This document shows, in pieces, positions 43,799-52,582 of a DNA stretch of 64,000 nt. Location of the stretch: positions 2,313,501 to 2,377,500 of the forward strand of contig NZ_CP009438.1 in assembly GCF_000761215.1 (NCBI RefSeq), given 5' to 3'. How positions within the stretch are numbered: position 1 is the stretch's first letter; every line of letters begins with the position of its first letter. The notes under the pieces are model-generated. The model was not told where the DNA came from and searched no databases. It saw only the letters and a list, made by a program, of their open reading frames with translations. The position numbers and the translations under genes were made by a program. Origin of the DNA: Streptomyces glaucescens. GTDB lineage: Bacteria > Actinomycetota > Actinomycetes > Streptomycetales > Streptomycetaceae.

Positions 43799-44733
43799 CG
43801 CCGCTCCTGGAACCGGTACTCGTCGATGCGCGGCCACAGCCCCGCCGCGGTCAGGGTCAGCAGCAGGGCGCCCGCGAGCAGCACCCCGTCGGACAGCGCC
43901 GCCCACCATCCGGCGTTCGCCAGCGCGTCCTCGACCTGGGCGGCGACCGAGGGGATGTCGTCCGGGTCACCGCGCGGCACGCTGAGCCGGCCGACGGAGT
44001 CCTCCATGGCCGCCTGCGCGGTGCGCGTGATCCACGCCAGCACCGGCACGCCCAGCCCGGCCAGCGCGGTGGCGGCGAGCAGCAGCGGCTGCGCCGGGGT
44101 GCGGAAGCGGCGCCGCAGGAACCGCTGGGTCTCCAGCAGGCCCAGGCACAGCGCGACGTAGAGCACCGCGACGGCGCTCCACCACAGCCACTGCCGCCAG
44201 GTGAAGTCCGCCTGCCGCTCGGCTTCGGCCAGCTGTTCGGCGCGCAGGGCGTCGAGGCGGCTCATGATGTCCCCGTCGGTGCCGGGCGCGCTGCCCTGGC
44301 CGAGGACCTGTTCCGCGTAGTGCAGGTAGGCGGCGCGCAGCGGGGAGCCGTCCGGTTCCTGCCCCCAGCGCTCCACCCAGCCCGAGTAGACGGCGATCAG
44401 CCCGGTGACGGTCTGCAGGTCGTGGCGGCCCGCCAGTCCGGTGACGTTCTCGGAGGCGGCGAGGGCGAGGCTCTGGTGGGCGACCGAGATGCGGGTGTGG
44501 AACTCGCCGCTCATGTCGCCGGTGCGCCCGCTGTCCTCGACGACTTGGTGCGCCTGGCTCATCGCACTGCGCGCGGTGTCGACCGCCAGGATGCCGGGGG
44601 CGCTCGCCGACGACAGCGGCACGGTGTCGTCGTGCACGCCGCGGTAGGCGACGAACAGCGCGAGGGTGGTGGCCAGCCCGAGGCCCAGCAGCCACCGGAG
44701 TCTGCGGATCAGCTCCGGGCGGGTGGTGCTCAC
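43795..44733 (-). CDS. GlnX-like four-TM sensor membrane protein
   Basis: A 312-aa protein. One membrane segment at about residues 13-30 is followed by a helical extracytoplasmic domain of about 150 residues (ARSAMSQAHQVVEDSGRTGD and HDLQTVTGLIAVYSGWVERW resemble a four-helix sensor bundle). Three more segments follow (WLWWSAVAVLYVALCLGLLE; LLLAATALAGLGVPVLAWIT; GVLLAGALLLTLTAAGLWPR). This layout is that of GlnX, which links the GlnH binding protein outside to PknG inside. GTG start overlaps the VWA stop (GTGA) and its stop overlaps the next ATG, so all are translationally coupled. Confidence 0.8.
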   Translation of the reverse strand: MSTTRPELIRRLRWLLGLGLATTLALFVAYRGVHDDTVPLSSASAPGILAVDTARSAMSQAHQVVEDSGRTGDMSGEFHTRISVAHQSLALAASENVTGLAGRHDLQTVTGLIAVYSGWVERWGQEPDGSPLRAAYLHYAEQVLGQGSAPGTDGDIMSRLDALRAEQLAEAERQADFTWRQWLWWSAVAVLYVALCLGLLETQRFLRRRFRTPAQPLLLAATALAGLGVPVLAWITRTAQAAMEDSVGRLSVPRGDPDDIPSVAAQVEDALANAGWWAALSDGVLLAGALLLTLTAAGLWPRIDEYRFQERR

Positions 44734-46235
44734 GGCCGCTCCTGGAAGGGGTGGCGGCAGAACGGGCAGAACCGGGCCCCGGCCGGTGCCGGCTTCGAGC
44801 AGGCCGGGCAGGGCACGGTGCCCGCGCCCGGCCCCGCCGCCCCGGCCGCTCCCGCGGCGCCCGTGGCGCTGCCGGTGCCGGACGCCGGGCCGTAGGTGCT
44901 GTGGCTGCTCGCGGTGATCAGGTGCTGGAAGTCCACGGGCCGCACGTCGGCGCGCAGCCGGACCCGCCCGGTCTGCGCGTCCTCGATGTCGACCAGCCGG
45001 GCCAGCCGGTGCAGCTGCTCGTCGGCGCCCATCGCCCGGGCCAGCGTCACGGCCCGGCCGAGGTGGTGCTCCGCGAGGTCCCGTTCGTCGCGGCGGTGCG
45101 CGTCGGTGGCGGCGGCCACGGCCTCGCCGAGCCGCTGGTGCGCCTCGAAGTGCTCGACCTGCGGGTCGGTCTGCCGGGACAGGGCCGGGTTGTCGGTCCA
45201 GTGCACCACGCACGGCTGCGCCGTGGGCAGCCGCACGTGGTGGCCGGGCACGTCGACGGTGACCACGGCGAGCTGGAGGTCCTCCCCGCGCGGGTGCCCG
45301 GAAGGGTCGGCGGACAGGCAGAGCTGGTAGCGGCGGGTCTCGTCGCCCCAGGCTCGGGTGACGAACCGCTGGGTGTCCCCCTCGGGGGCCAGTTCCACCT
45401 CGGTGGGGAAGACCTGCTTGAGGTAGCGGACGGCGGCCCCGGCCATCGGTGTCACCGCGATCGCCAGCTCGGGCACGCTCTTGGTGAGCAGCCGGTCCAT
45501 CAGCTTCTGGTACTCGCCGGGCAGGGCCGCCTCCTCGCGCACCGAGGAGGCGCTGCCGTGCAGTCTGCGGGTGATCCTCAGCAGTTCGTGGCCGTCCCAG
45601 CCGTCCCCGATGCCCCAGGCGTCGCACACGAAGCGGCCCGCGCAGGCGTCCAGCACCCCGTCCAGCGGCATCCGCTCGTCGTTCACGTTCTTGCCGTCGG
45701 TGAGCAGCAGCACGTGCCCGATGGGCGCGCCCTGCTCGGCCAGCAGCCGGCGGGCGAGGTCCAGCCAGGCGCCGATGCAGGTGCCGCCGCCCGCGACCAG
45801 CCGGAGCACCGCCCGTTCCGCCTCCGCCCGGCTGCGGGCGTCCGCCCGGGCCGTCCCCGGCACGTCCGGGTACGCCATGGTCGCGGTGTCACTGCCGCGG
45901 ACCACGGCGAACGGCGTGCCGTCCGGCAGCTTCCGGATCGCCGCGACGGCGGCCTGCTGGGCGGCGTGCAGCTTGTCCGGCGGCCAGGTCATCGAGCTCG
46001 AGCAGTCCACGGCCAGCACCTGCGCGAGCACCGGCCCGGGGGTGCCGCCGCCCTCGGTGCCGTCCACCCGGACGCTGAGGATGGCGTGCATCTGCGGGTC
46101 GCTGGTCTCGGCGGACAGGTACTTCCACTGGCTGATCTCCAGCCCGACCGTGACCTGCCCGCCCGTTCCGTCCTCCCGGGGCGCTCCTGTCTCCACGGGT
46201 CCGTGCACCTCCCCCTCGTCGTCGTCCACCGTCAT
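44730..46235 (-). CDS. VWA-domain protein with C-terminal zinc ribbon
   Basis: A 501-aa soluble protein. Residues 70-235 form a von Willebrand A domain with an intact metal-ion-dependent adhesion site (DCSSSM at 77-82, DxSxS; later GGGTCIGAWLDLARR and LLLTDGKNVND). A beta-rich domain and a helical region follow (RRDERDLAEHHLGRAVTLAR). The end is a zinc ribbon, CPACSKPAPAGARFCPFC. VWA domains make metal-dependent protein contacts. No signal peptide is present, so it should act beside the kinase in the cytoplasm. Its ATG overlaps the kinase stop (ATGA). Confidence 0.88.
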   Translation of the reverse strand: MTVDDDEGEVHGPVETGAPREDGTGGQVTVGLEISQWKYLSAETSDPQMHAILSVRVDGTEGGGTPGPVLAQVLAVDCSSSMTWPPDKLHAAQQAAVAAIRKLPDGTPFAVVRGSDTATMAYPDVPGTARADARSRAEAERAVLRLVAGGGTCIGAWLDLARRLLAEQGAPIGHVLLLTDGKNVNDERMPLDGVLDACAGRFVCDAWGIGDGWDGHELLRITRRLHGSASSVREEAALPGEYQKLMDRLLTKSVPELAIAVTPMAGAAVRYLKQVFPTEVELAPEGDTQRFVTRAWGDETRRYQLCLSADPSGHPRGEDLQLAVVTVDVPGHHVRLPTAQPCVVHWTDNPALSRQTDPQVEHFEAHQRLGEAVAAATDAHRRDERDLAEHHLGRAVTLARAMGADEQLHRLARLVDIEDAQTGRVRLRADVRPVDFQHLITASSHSTYGPASGTGSATGAAGAAGAAGPGAGTVPCPACSKPAPAGARFCPFCRHPFQERP

Positions 46236-48685
46236 GCCTCCGCCGTGCGGCGGCTGGTCTGCGCCCTGCGCCGGCGGCGCCGGATCCACAGCAGTTCACG
46301 CAGCCGGGCCGGCTCCGGCAGCACCGCGTACGCCAGGTCGAGCAGGTCGCCGCGAGTCCCCTCCTCGCCCGCCTGGTCCGCGAGCCGTTTCAGCGACCGG
46401 GACAGCAGGGCGCACAGTGCCTCCGGGGTGTCCTCCGTCCCGAACAGCCCGTCGGTGGGGAAGTCCGCGCCCCAGCCGACGGGCGGCCGGCAGACCAGCG
46501 CGTACTCCCGCAGCTCGGTGACCAGCCGGTCCCGTGATCCGCTGTCGTCGAGGTAGAGCCCGGCCACCCGCCCGGCGGCCTTCGCCGGCCCGTCGGCCGG
46601 CGGCGGCTGCCCGCCCGGCAGCGGTCCGGCCAGCGCGCGGATCGCGGCGATCCGCGCGGCGTCGTAGTGCCGTGACGTCGTCGGCACCTCGTCCAGCACG
46701 GCGACGGCCCGGCTCCGGTCGCCGCGGCTCAGATGGATGCGGGCCAGTCCGAAGGCGGCGCTGCCCTGGGTGCGGTCCCGCCGCCACACGGCCTCGTAGT
46801 ACTCCTCGGCCTGCCGCTCGCGGGCCGCGGCCCGGCCGGCCGGCTGCTCCTCGCCGTCCCGCGCCACGCGGCGCAGCGCCGCCGGCTGCCGCGCCGTGCG
46901 GCCCCCGTCGCCCGCCGGTCCCGCCGCGGCGGTCTCCCGCATCCGCCCGGCCAGGTACTCCGCGCAGTAGCCGAGGGCCAGCTTGGGCGCGGCCTCGCCC
47001 GGCAGGGCGGCCCAGGTGGCGGCGAACTCGCCCTCCGCCTCCTCGACCCGGCCGCGCGTCAGCAGCAGCAGCCCCGAGTGCCAGAAGATCCGCCAGTCGT
47101 AGTCGCCGCTGCGCTCGCGGGCCGCTCCGAGCCAGGCGTCGGCCCGCACGTCGTCCCCGGCGGCCAGGTAGGCGCGGCACAGCCACAGCGCGCTCTCCAC
47201 GGTGCGCAGCGCCGGGTCGCGTTCCGCCCGCTCGGCGATCCGCCCCGGCGTGCCGGCGGCGAGCCCGCCGAGCAGCACCGCCGCGGCGTCCCCGGGATCG
47301 GGGATCGGGACCGGCAGCGCCCGCGCCGCCTCCTGCGGCTCCGGGGCGCCGGCGGGCAGCGGTGGCGGCTCGGCCCGCCGGCGCAGCGTCCAGTGCGTCA
47401 GGGCCGGGACCGTGCCGAGGGCGGCGCCGAAGACCGCCGCGGTCGGCTCGAAGCGGGTGGACCGCTCCGGGTACGGCTCGTGCCCGCTGAGCGCCCGGTG
47501 CTCGCGCAGCACCTCCCACAGCTGCCGGGACATCTCCGCCGCCGAGCCGAACCGGGCGGCCGGCTCGGGGTGGGTGGCGCGGCGGATCAGCGCCTCGAAG
47601 GAGCGGGCGGCGAGCCCGGCGGGCGGGGTGGCGCGCTCGGCGAGCACCTTCAGGGTGCGGCCGACGGTGTAGAGGTCGCTGTCGACGTGCAGGCCGCGCT
47701 CGTCGCGTTCCTTCTTCGGCGGCGCGTAGCCGTGGGTGTACACCAGCCCGGAGGTGCGGTCGTCGGTGCGGCGGATGGCGCCGAGGTCGATGACCTTGAT
47801 CTCGCGTCCGTAGTGGATGACGTTCTCGGGCTTCATGTCGCAGTACAGCAGGCCCTGGTCGTGCAGGTACTCCAGGGCGCCGAGGATCTTGCAGCCGTAC
47901 GTGATCACATGCCCGAACTCCGGCCCGCCGTCCCCGAACAGCCGCGCCAGCTCCTCCTCGGGGGCCCACCGGAGCCAGGCGAGCGAGCGCCCGCCGACGT
48001 ACTCCATCACGATGTACCCGGTCGGCTCGGCGTCCCCGTCCGCCTGGTGCCGGACGTACGTCACGATGCGGACGATGTCCCGGTGGTGCAGCGTGGTCAG
48101 CGAGCGGCGCTCCTCGACGGCCGCCCGCCGGGCCACGGCGTCCCCGGTGTTGATCAGCCCCTTGAGGACGACGTGCAGTCCCGGCACGCGGGTGTCCTCG
48201 GCGAGGTAGACCCAGCCGTGCCCGCCGACCGCGAGGTAGCCGAGCACCTCGTAGTGGCCGCCGACCCGGTCGCCGGGGCGCAGCTTGGGCCGGAACGAGT
48301 ACTCCGTGCCGCACTCCGGGCAGTACCCGTGGTCGGGCGCCGGCCCGCCGTCGTACGACACCCCGATGGTTCCGGCGCAGTTGTCGACCCCGCAGCGCCG
48401 CCCCCCGGTGGGCGGCCGGGCGGTGGTGTCGGCGGCCTCGGAGGGCTCCGGGGACGGCAGGTGCGGCAGGACCACCAGGCCGTCCAGGTCCAGTTCGAGG
48501 CCGCCCGGGCCGGACGCGGCGGGCCGGCGCGCTGGTTCACCGCGCGGACCGGGCCCGGGGTCCGCGGGAGCGGGTTCCCTGCGGGGCGGGGGTGCGAGGG
48601 CCTTGCGGAAGCAGGTGTCGCAGAAGCCGGTGACCATGATGCGGCCACCGCGGCAGTCGGGTCTGGCACAGGGCTGTCCCGTCAT
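46232..48685 (-). CDS. PknG-like serine/threonine protein kinase with zinc ribbon and TPR domain
   Basis: An 817-aa kinase, slightly longer than M. tuberculosis PknG (750 aa). The extreme N-terminus has a zinc ribbon (C6, C11, C22, C25), then a Pro-rich linker and a rubredoxin-like ribbon (C98, C103, C122, C125). The kinase domain runs about 145-410: K175 in VVLKG, catalytic D283 in YCDMKPEN (no HRD arginine, as in PknG) and DLG at 300-302. A TPR-like helical region fills the rest. PknG phosphorylates the FHA protein GarA/OdhI to switch 2-oxoglutarate metabolism. No membrane segment. It heads four overlapped genes. Confidence 0.92.
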   Translation of the reverse strand: MTGQPCARPDCRGGRIMVTGFCDTCFRKALAPPPRREPAPADPGPGPRGEPARRPAASGPGGLELDLDGLVVLPHLPSPEPSEAADTTARPPTGGRRCGVDNCAGTIGVSYDGGPAPDHGYCPECGTEYSFRPKLRPGDRVGGHYEVLGYLAVGGHGWVYLAEDTRVPGLHVVLKGLINTGDAVARRAAVEERRSLTTLHHRDIVRIVTYVRHQADGDAEPTGYIVMEYVGGRSLAWLRWAPEEELARLFGDGGPEFGHVITYGCKILGALEYLHDQGLLYCDMKPENVIHYGREIKVIDLGAIRRTDDRTSGLVYTHGYAPPKKERDERGLHVDSDLYTVGRTLKVLAERATPPAGLAARSFEALIRRATHPEPAARFGSAAEMSRQLWEVLREHRALSGHEPYPERSTRFEPTAAVFGAALGTVPALTHWTLRRRAEPPPLPAGAPEPQEAARALPVPIPDPGDAAAVLLGGLAAGTPGRIAERAERDPALRTVESALWLCRAYLAAGDDVRADAWLGAARERSGDYDWRIFWHSGLLLLTRGRVEEAEGEFAATWAALPGEAAPKLALGYCAEYLAGRMRETAAAGPAGDGGRTARQPAALRRVARDGEEQPAGRAAARERQAEEYYEAVWRRDRTQGSAAFGLARIHLSRGDRSRAVAVLDEVPTTSRHYDAARIAAIRALAGPLPGGQPPPADGPAKAAGRVAGLYLDDSGSRDRLVTELREYALVCRPPVGWGADFPTDGLFGTEDTPEALCALLSRSLKRLADQAGEEGTRGDLLDLAYAVLPEPARLRELLWIRRRRRRAQTSRRTAEA

Positions 48686-48782
48686 GCGAGGGGCCCTTCC
48701 CGACGAGCGCGCCGAGCGGGCCGCCTGTCCTGTAACTCCCCACGCGTGCGCACCGAGTGGCGCGCCGTGCTCATCGCCGTAC

Positions 48783-50474
48783 TCATGACGACGACCCCCC
48801 GCCCTGGTTCTGCCGTTGTCCGTCGTGACGGTCGACCCGGTGCGTGTAGGCGTCGACCGCGGCCTCGGCCGCCCGTACGTCGCACGGTGCGGCCTGGAGC
48901 AGTTCGTGTGCCCGGAGATAGAGAGCGTCCACCGCCGGGTCCTCCTCGCCCTGGAGGGATCGCTGGTGCAGCACGTGGTAGCTGCGCAGCCGGCCGCGCA
49001 GTTCCTCGCGGCGGTCGTGGAGCCGGTCGAGCCGGCCGACGGCGCGCGTCAGGCGGGCCGCCACCCGCTCGGCCAGCCGCTCGTAGCGCGCGAGGTCCGG
49101 GCCGGGCCCGGGACCGTCCCGGGCGAGGTCGGCCAGGGCGGCGTGGGCGGCGACGAGGTCCCCGTCCAGGGGCCGGATCCCGTCGGGCACCACGACGGCC
49201 CGGCGCTCGTGGAAGGTCCTGGCGAGCGGTCCCGTGACCTCCCGCAGCCGCTCGACGAGGCGCGCCCGACGCGCCCGCAGCGGCTCGGTCACCAGTTGGC
49301 TGCGGGCCCGGCGGTGGCAGGCGCCGTCGGCGCGGAAGACGAGGAGCAGCCGGCTGCCCCGCGCGCGCAGCACGTCCAGCAGTTCGAGCAGCGCGGGCGG
49401 ATCCGCGGCCTCGTCGACACCGACGACGACCAGGGTGAGCGTGACGTCGGCGGCTGCGATCCGGTCGAGCGCGGAACCGGCCGGGTGCTGCCACAGCCCC
49501 ATGCGTTCGGCGATCCGTTCCGCGATCTCCGCGGCGGTGAGGCCGGCGGCGTCCACGGCCAGGTCGTGGCCGCCGGCCGACGGGACGGTCTCCGGGGACT
49601 CGAGCGAGGCCCGCTCGACGGAGTCCCCGGTGCGTAACTCGCGGTCGGCGAGGGTGATGGCGCGGCGCAGGGTGGCGGCGCGGGCGCCGTCACCGCGCCG
49701 GACGACGCTGATCTTCACCTGCTGTCCGTCGTCGCGCAGCCAGGCGGCGAGGCGCTGCGCGAACGGCTCGTCGAGCAGTTCCGCCGAGGCGTCGCCCTCC
49801 GTGGACTTCAGCCGGTCGTCGACGGCGGTGCGCCCGGCGGTCCAGCGGTGCACCTGGGGCAGGTGCCGGACGATCGTCTCGGCCGGGCTCATAAGGGAGA
49901 ACAGGTTGCCGTGCCGGTCGCGCAGGGCGCTGAGGACCATGCCGATGACCTCGCCGGTACGGCTGTCGGCGACGCCCGCGCCGCTGCACCCGGGGCTGTC
50001 CGGCTCGCCCGGACCGGTCGGGGCGAGCTGCACCTGCCCGTCGCGGCCACGGCCGCCGACGACGGTGGCGCGGAACCAGACGCCGCCGGTGTGGTCGTGC
50101 GGGAAGCCGTACATCCGCACCTCGCGGCCCGGCGCGGACAGCCGGTGCAGCCGCACCGCCTCCCCGGCGGGCCTGGGCCGCTCCAGCCGCAGCAGCGCGA
50201 CGTCCCCGCTCGGATCGCGGTCGGCGTCCAGGGTCTGCGGCACGCACGCGTCCACCCGGGCCGGCACCGCGGTCACCGTGCCACCGGCGGCGCCCACGAA
50301 CTCCGCGGTGATCCGCTCCGCCGCCCGGTCCACCACATGGGCACAGGTCAGGACCCGGTCGGGACTCAGCAGAATGCCAGCCCCCGCGATCTCCCCGTCC
50401 GCTCCCCGGATCCGCACGGCCCAGCTCGGCGTCTCCGTCGACAAGGCGGCCCGGACTCCCCCGCCAGCAGCCAT
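48783..50474 (-). CDS. trypsin-like serine protease with C-terminal helical domain, first gene of the PknG-type operon
   Basis: A 563-aa protein. The S1 protease domain is complete at about residues 15-215: His46 in LTCAHVVD, Asp91 in SGDVALLRLE, Ser164 in PGCSGAGV. There is no signal peptide, so it acts inside the cell. Residues 235-420 look like an effector-associated alpha/beta module (HDLAVDAAGLTAAEIAERIA; VTLTLVVVGVDEAADPPALL). The C-terminus is a long helical segment (RLTRAVGRLDRLHDRREELR). Intracellular trypsin-like domains tied to VWA and kinase partners occur in actinobacterial signalling or conflict systems. It precedes the kinase by 97 bp; the start is leaderless. Confidence 0.87.
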   Translation of the reverse strand: MAAGGGVRAALSTETPSWAVRIRGADGEIAGAGILLSPDRVLTCAHVVDRAAERITAEFVGAAGGTVTAVPARVDACVPQTLDADRDPSGDVALLRLERPRPAGEAVRLHRLSAPGREVRMYGFPHDHTGGVWFRATVVGGRGRDGQVQLAPTGPGEPDSPGCSGAGVADSRTGEVIGMVLSALRDRHGNLFSLMSPAETIVRHLPQVHRWTAGRTAVDDRLKSTEGDASAELLDEPFAQRLAAWLRDDGQQVKISVVRRGDGARAATLRRAITLADRELRTGDSVERASLESPETVPSAGGHDLAVDAAGLTAAEIAERIAERMGLWQHPAGSALDRIAAADVTLTLVVVGVDEAADPPALLELLDVLRARGSRLLLVFRADGACHRRARSQLVTEPLRARRARLVERLREVTGPLARTFHERRAVVVPDGIRPLDGDLVAAHAALADLARDGPGPGPDLARYERLAERVAARLTRAVGRLDRLHDRREELRGRLRSYHVLHQRSLQGEEDPAVDALYLRAHELLQAAPCDVRAAEAAVDAYTHRVDRHDGQRQNQGGGSSS

Positions 50475-50482
50475 GGTTCGAA

Positions 50483-50511
50483 ACTATACGGGCGGTTGGT
50501 GGTGGCGCATA
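50483..50511 (-). promoter_or_regulatory. promoter of the protease-kinase-VWA operon
   Basis: On the minus strand a near-consensus -10, TATAGT (50488-50483), stands 8 nt before the protease ATG. A weak TATGCG lies 17 bp further upstream. There is no ribosome site, so the first gene is probably leaderless. Confidence 0.6.
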
Positions 50512-50616
50512 CGGATGTGACAACTATTCAACAGGGCTTCCCGAAATGGGTCGACGGCCGCCGCCCGGCCCCCGGTTCGGCTCGTGCCGACCGCCCCCCG
50601 TAACCTCCCACGCCGG

Positions 50617-52197
50617 ATGAGCACAGGATCCGCCACACCGGCGACGCACCGCCGCGGGGGCGGCGCGGGGACGGGAGGGAACGGGCCGGTGGCGCAGACG
50701 CGGTACGACCAGCGGGTGCGGGTGTTCGTGGAGGTGCGGGGCGGGCCGGACGACTGGCAGGAGGCCGAGGACCGCTTCGGCCGGCACGGCTGGCCCGTGC
50801 GGGCCCACCACCCGGCCGGCCAGGGGCCGTTGGGGGACGCGGTCGTCCCCGACCCCGGCTCCCGGGTCTACGAGGTCGAGGTGCGGCTCTTCGGCATCGC
50901 CAAGGGGTGCGACCAGGGCGCGGCGGAGCGGGTCCGCAAGGCGGCGCGCGCCGCGCGGCTGGAGGCGTACGTGCTGCGCGCCGAGCCGCTGCACCGGGAC
51001 CGGGAGACCCGTTCGCGCTGGCGGGTCGTCGACGCGCGGCGCAGACGCCGGGCCCTGCGCTCGCCCTGGCGCAGGTACGCCGCCCCCTGGGCGCTGGCGC
51101 GCGGCGCCTACGACACCGGGGGCCTCGTGACCGGCCCGGCGGGGCAGGCACTGCGGCTGGCGCGGGCCGGACACGGGGCGCGCGCCTCCGAGGTGGCCGT
51201 ACGGCCGCTGGACGGCATGTGGCGGGACTCGCGGCGGCGCTGGCCGGAGGAGGAGGGCGAGCGCCGGGCGTTCCTCGCCGTCGCGTGGGCCCTGGTCACG
51301 CCCGTGGCGCTGGTGTGCGCGGTGCACGCCGGGCCGGCGGGCCGGTGGCTGTGGGGCGCGGGGGCGGCCGTCGGCGTCGCGGGGGCGGCCCGGGCCGGCC
51401 GGCGGCTGTTCCCCGACGGCAGGGTGACCGGCACGGTCGTGGTCCTGGCCGTGTCCGCCTTCTTCACGGCCGGCGGTCTGGGGCTCGCCGGCAGCGACGG
51501 CTGGACGCCGTCCGACGCGTTCACCACGCTGCTCGTCGTGGGCGTGGTGTCGGGCCTGTGGCTGCTGGTCCGGCAGTGGACGTGGGGCGAGTGGGTCACC
51601 TGGGCCGTGCCCCTCGTGGTCACGCTGCTGGTGTCCACCTTCCTCGCCGCCGGCTCGGTGCTGCACGCGCTGTACGCCGACGCACTGGACCTGAGCAGCA
51701 GCGATCTCGACGTGCCGCCGGTCTGGCAGTTCCTCGCCGCGCTGAAGCTGCTGTCGGTGCTGGCGTACGTGCTGCTGGTGCCCGCCTGGTGGGGCGTGGC
51801 CCGGCACCGCCACCACTTCTACGCGACGCCGGGCGAGCGCAGCAACGTCATCCTGCACGCCCTGGTCTTCGTGGTGATCCTCACCTTCACGGGCGGCTTC
51901 GCCCTGGACTCGGCGGGCAGGGCGGCCCAGCGCACCAAGGCGGCCGCCGCGCGCGGCGAGGAGCTGCCGCCCTACTTCGGCGTGGAGCCGTCCTGGACGT
52001 GCGTGCGTACAACGACCGCCCCGGCGAGGATCCCCGGCGAAGGCCCCGCCCTTGACCCGGACCGACCCTACCTGCTCATCAACGTCGCGGACGGCACGGC
52101 CGTCCTGTGGGACCAGATCACCGGCGAGCCACTGAAACTCCCGGCGAACAAGGCGTGGCTGGTACCCGCGGAACCGGGCGGGGGCGGATGCGGGTGA
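50617..52197 (+). CDS. large hypothetical membrane protein (526 aa)
   Basis: A cytosolic N-terminal domain of about 200 residues (QTRYDQRVRVFVEVRGGPDD, then VYEVEVRLFGIAKGCDQGAA) is followed by about six membrane segments (residues ~220-430) and a C-terminal soluble tail ending in TGEPLKLPANKAWLVPAEPG. No family is recognised. It is divergent from the protease-kinase operon with 142 bp between starts, so it could belong to the same regulon. TAACCT about 10 nt before the ATG suggests leaderless expression. Confidence 0.75.
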   Translation: MSTGSATPATHRRGGGAGTGGNGPVAQTRYDQRVRVFVEVRGGPDDWQEAEDRFGRHGWPVRAHHPAGQGPLGDAVVPDPGSRVYEVEVRLFGIAKGCDQGAAERVRKAARAARLEAYVLRAEPLHRDRETRSRWRVVDARRRRRALRSPWRRYAAPWALARGAYDTGGLVTGPAGQALRLARAGHGARASEVAVRPLDGMWRDSRRRWPEEEGERRAFLAVAWALVTPVALVCAVHAGPAGRWLWGAGAAVGVAGAARAGRRLFPDGRVTGTVVVLAVSAFFTAGGLGLAGSDGWTPSDAFTTLLVVGVVSGLWLLVRQWTWGEWVTWAVPLVVTLLVSTFLAAGSVLHALYADALDLSSSDLDVPPVWQFLAALKLLSVLAYVLLVPAWWGVARHRHHFYATPGERSNVILHALVFVVILTFTGGFALDSAGRAAQRTKAAAARGEELPPYFGVEPSWTCVRTTTAPARIPGEGPALDPDRPYLLINVADGTAVLWDQITGEPLKLPANKAWLVPAEPGGGGCG

Positions 52198-52267
52198 CCC
52201 GGGGGCCCACGCCCACGGGCAGGGGCAGACGAGTCGGGGCGACGGGAGGCAGTCGAGGGAGTCGTCC

Positions 52268-52474
52268 CCTCACCCGGACCTGGACGGCGACCCGTTCTAC
52301 GTGAAGATCACCAACCAGCAGGAAGACACCACCGACCATGGCGCTCCTCGCCGAACACGACGTCACCGCCACCCCCGGCCGCCGTGTGCTGGAGGCTGCC
52401 CCGTCACCGAACGCTATGTCCTGGACCTGGCTTTCACCCGGGAACCGGAACCCATCGATGACGATGATCGATAG
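52268..52474 (+). pseudogene. frameshifted gene remnant of unknown family
   Basis: Three short segments read like real protein in different frames and follow one another: PHPDLDGDPFYVKITNQQED, then MALLAEHDVTATPGRRVLEA, then VTERYVLDLAFTREPEPIDD before a TAG at 52472-52474. Codon third positions are GC-rich in each. The family is not recognised. It marks the start of the accessory region; no gene is supported in the ~110 bp that follow. Confidence 0.4.
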
Positions 52475-52582
52475 GAATCCTGCCGGTCGGTCGTCTTCAG
52501 GCTCGGAGCGTGCGTCTGGACGCAGTCGTCGTCCCCCTCTGCTCCAGGGACTTCACTGGCGGCCGTCGAACTGGAACAGTCC

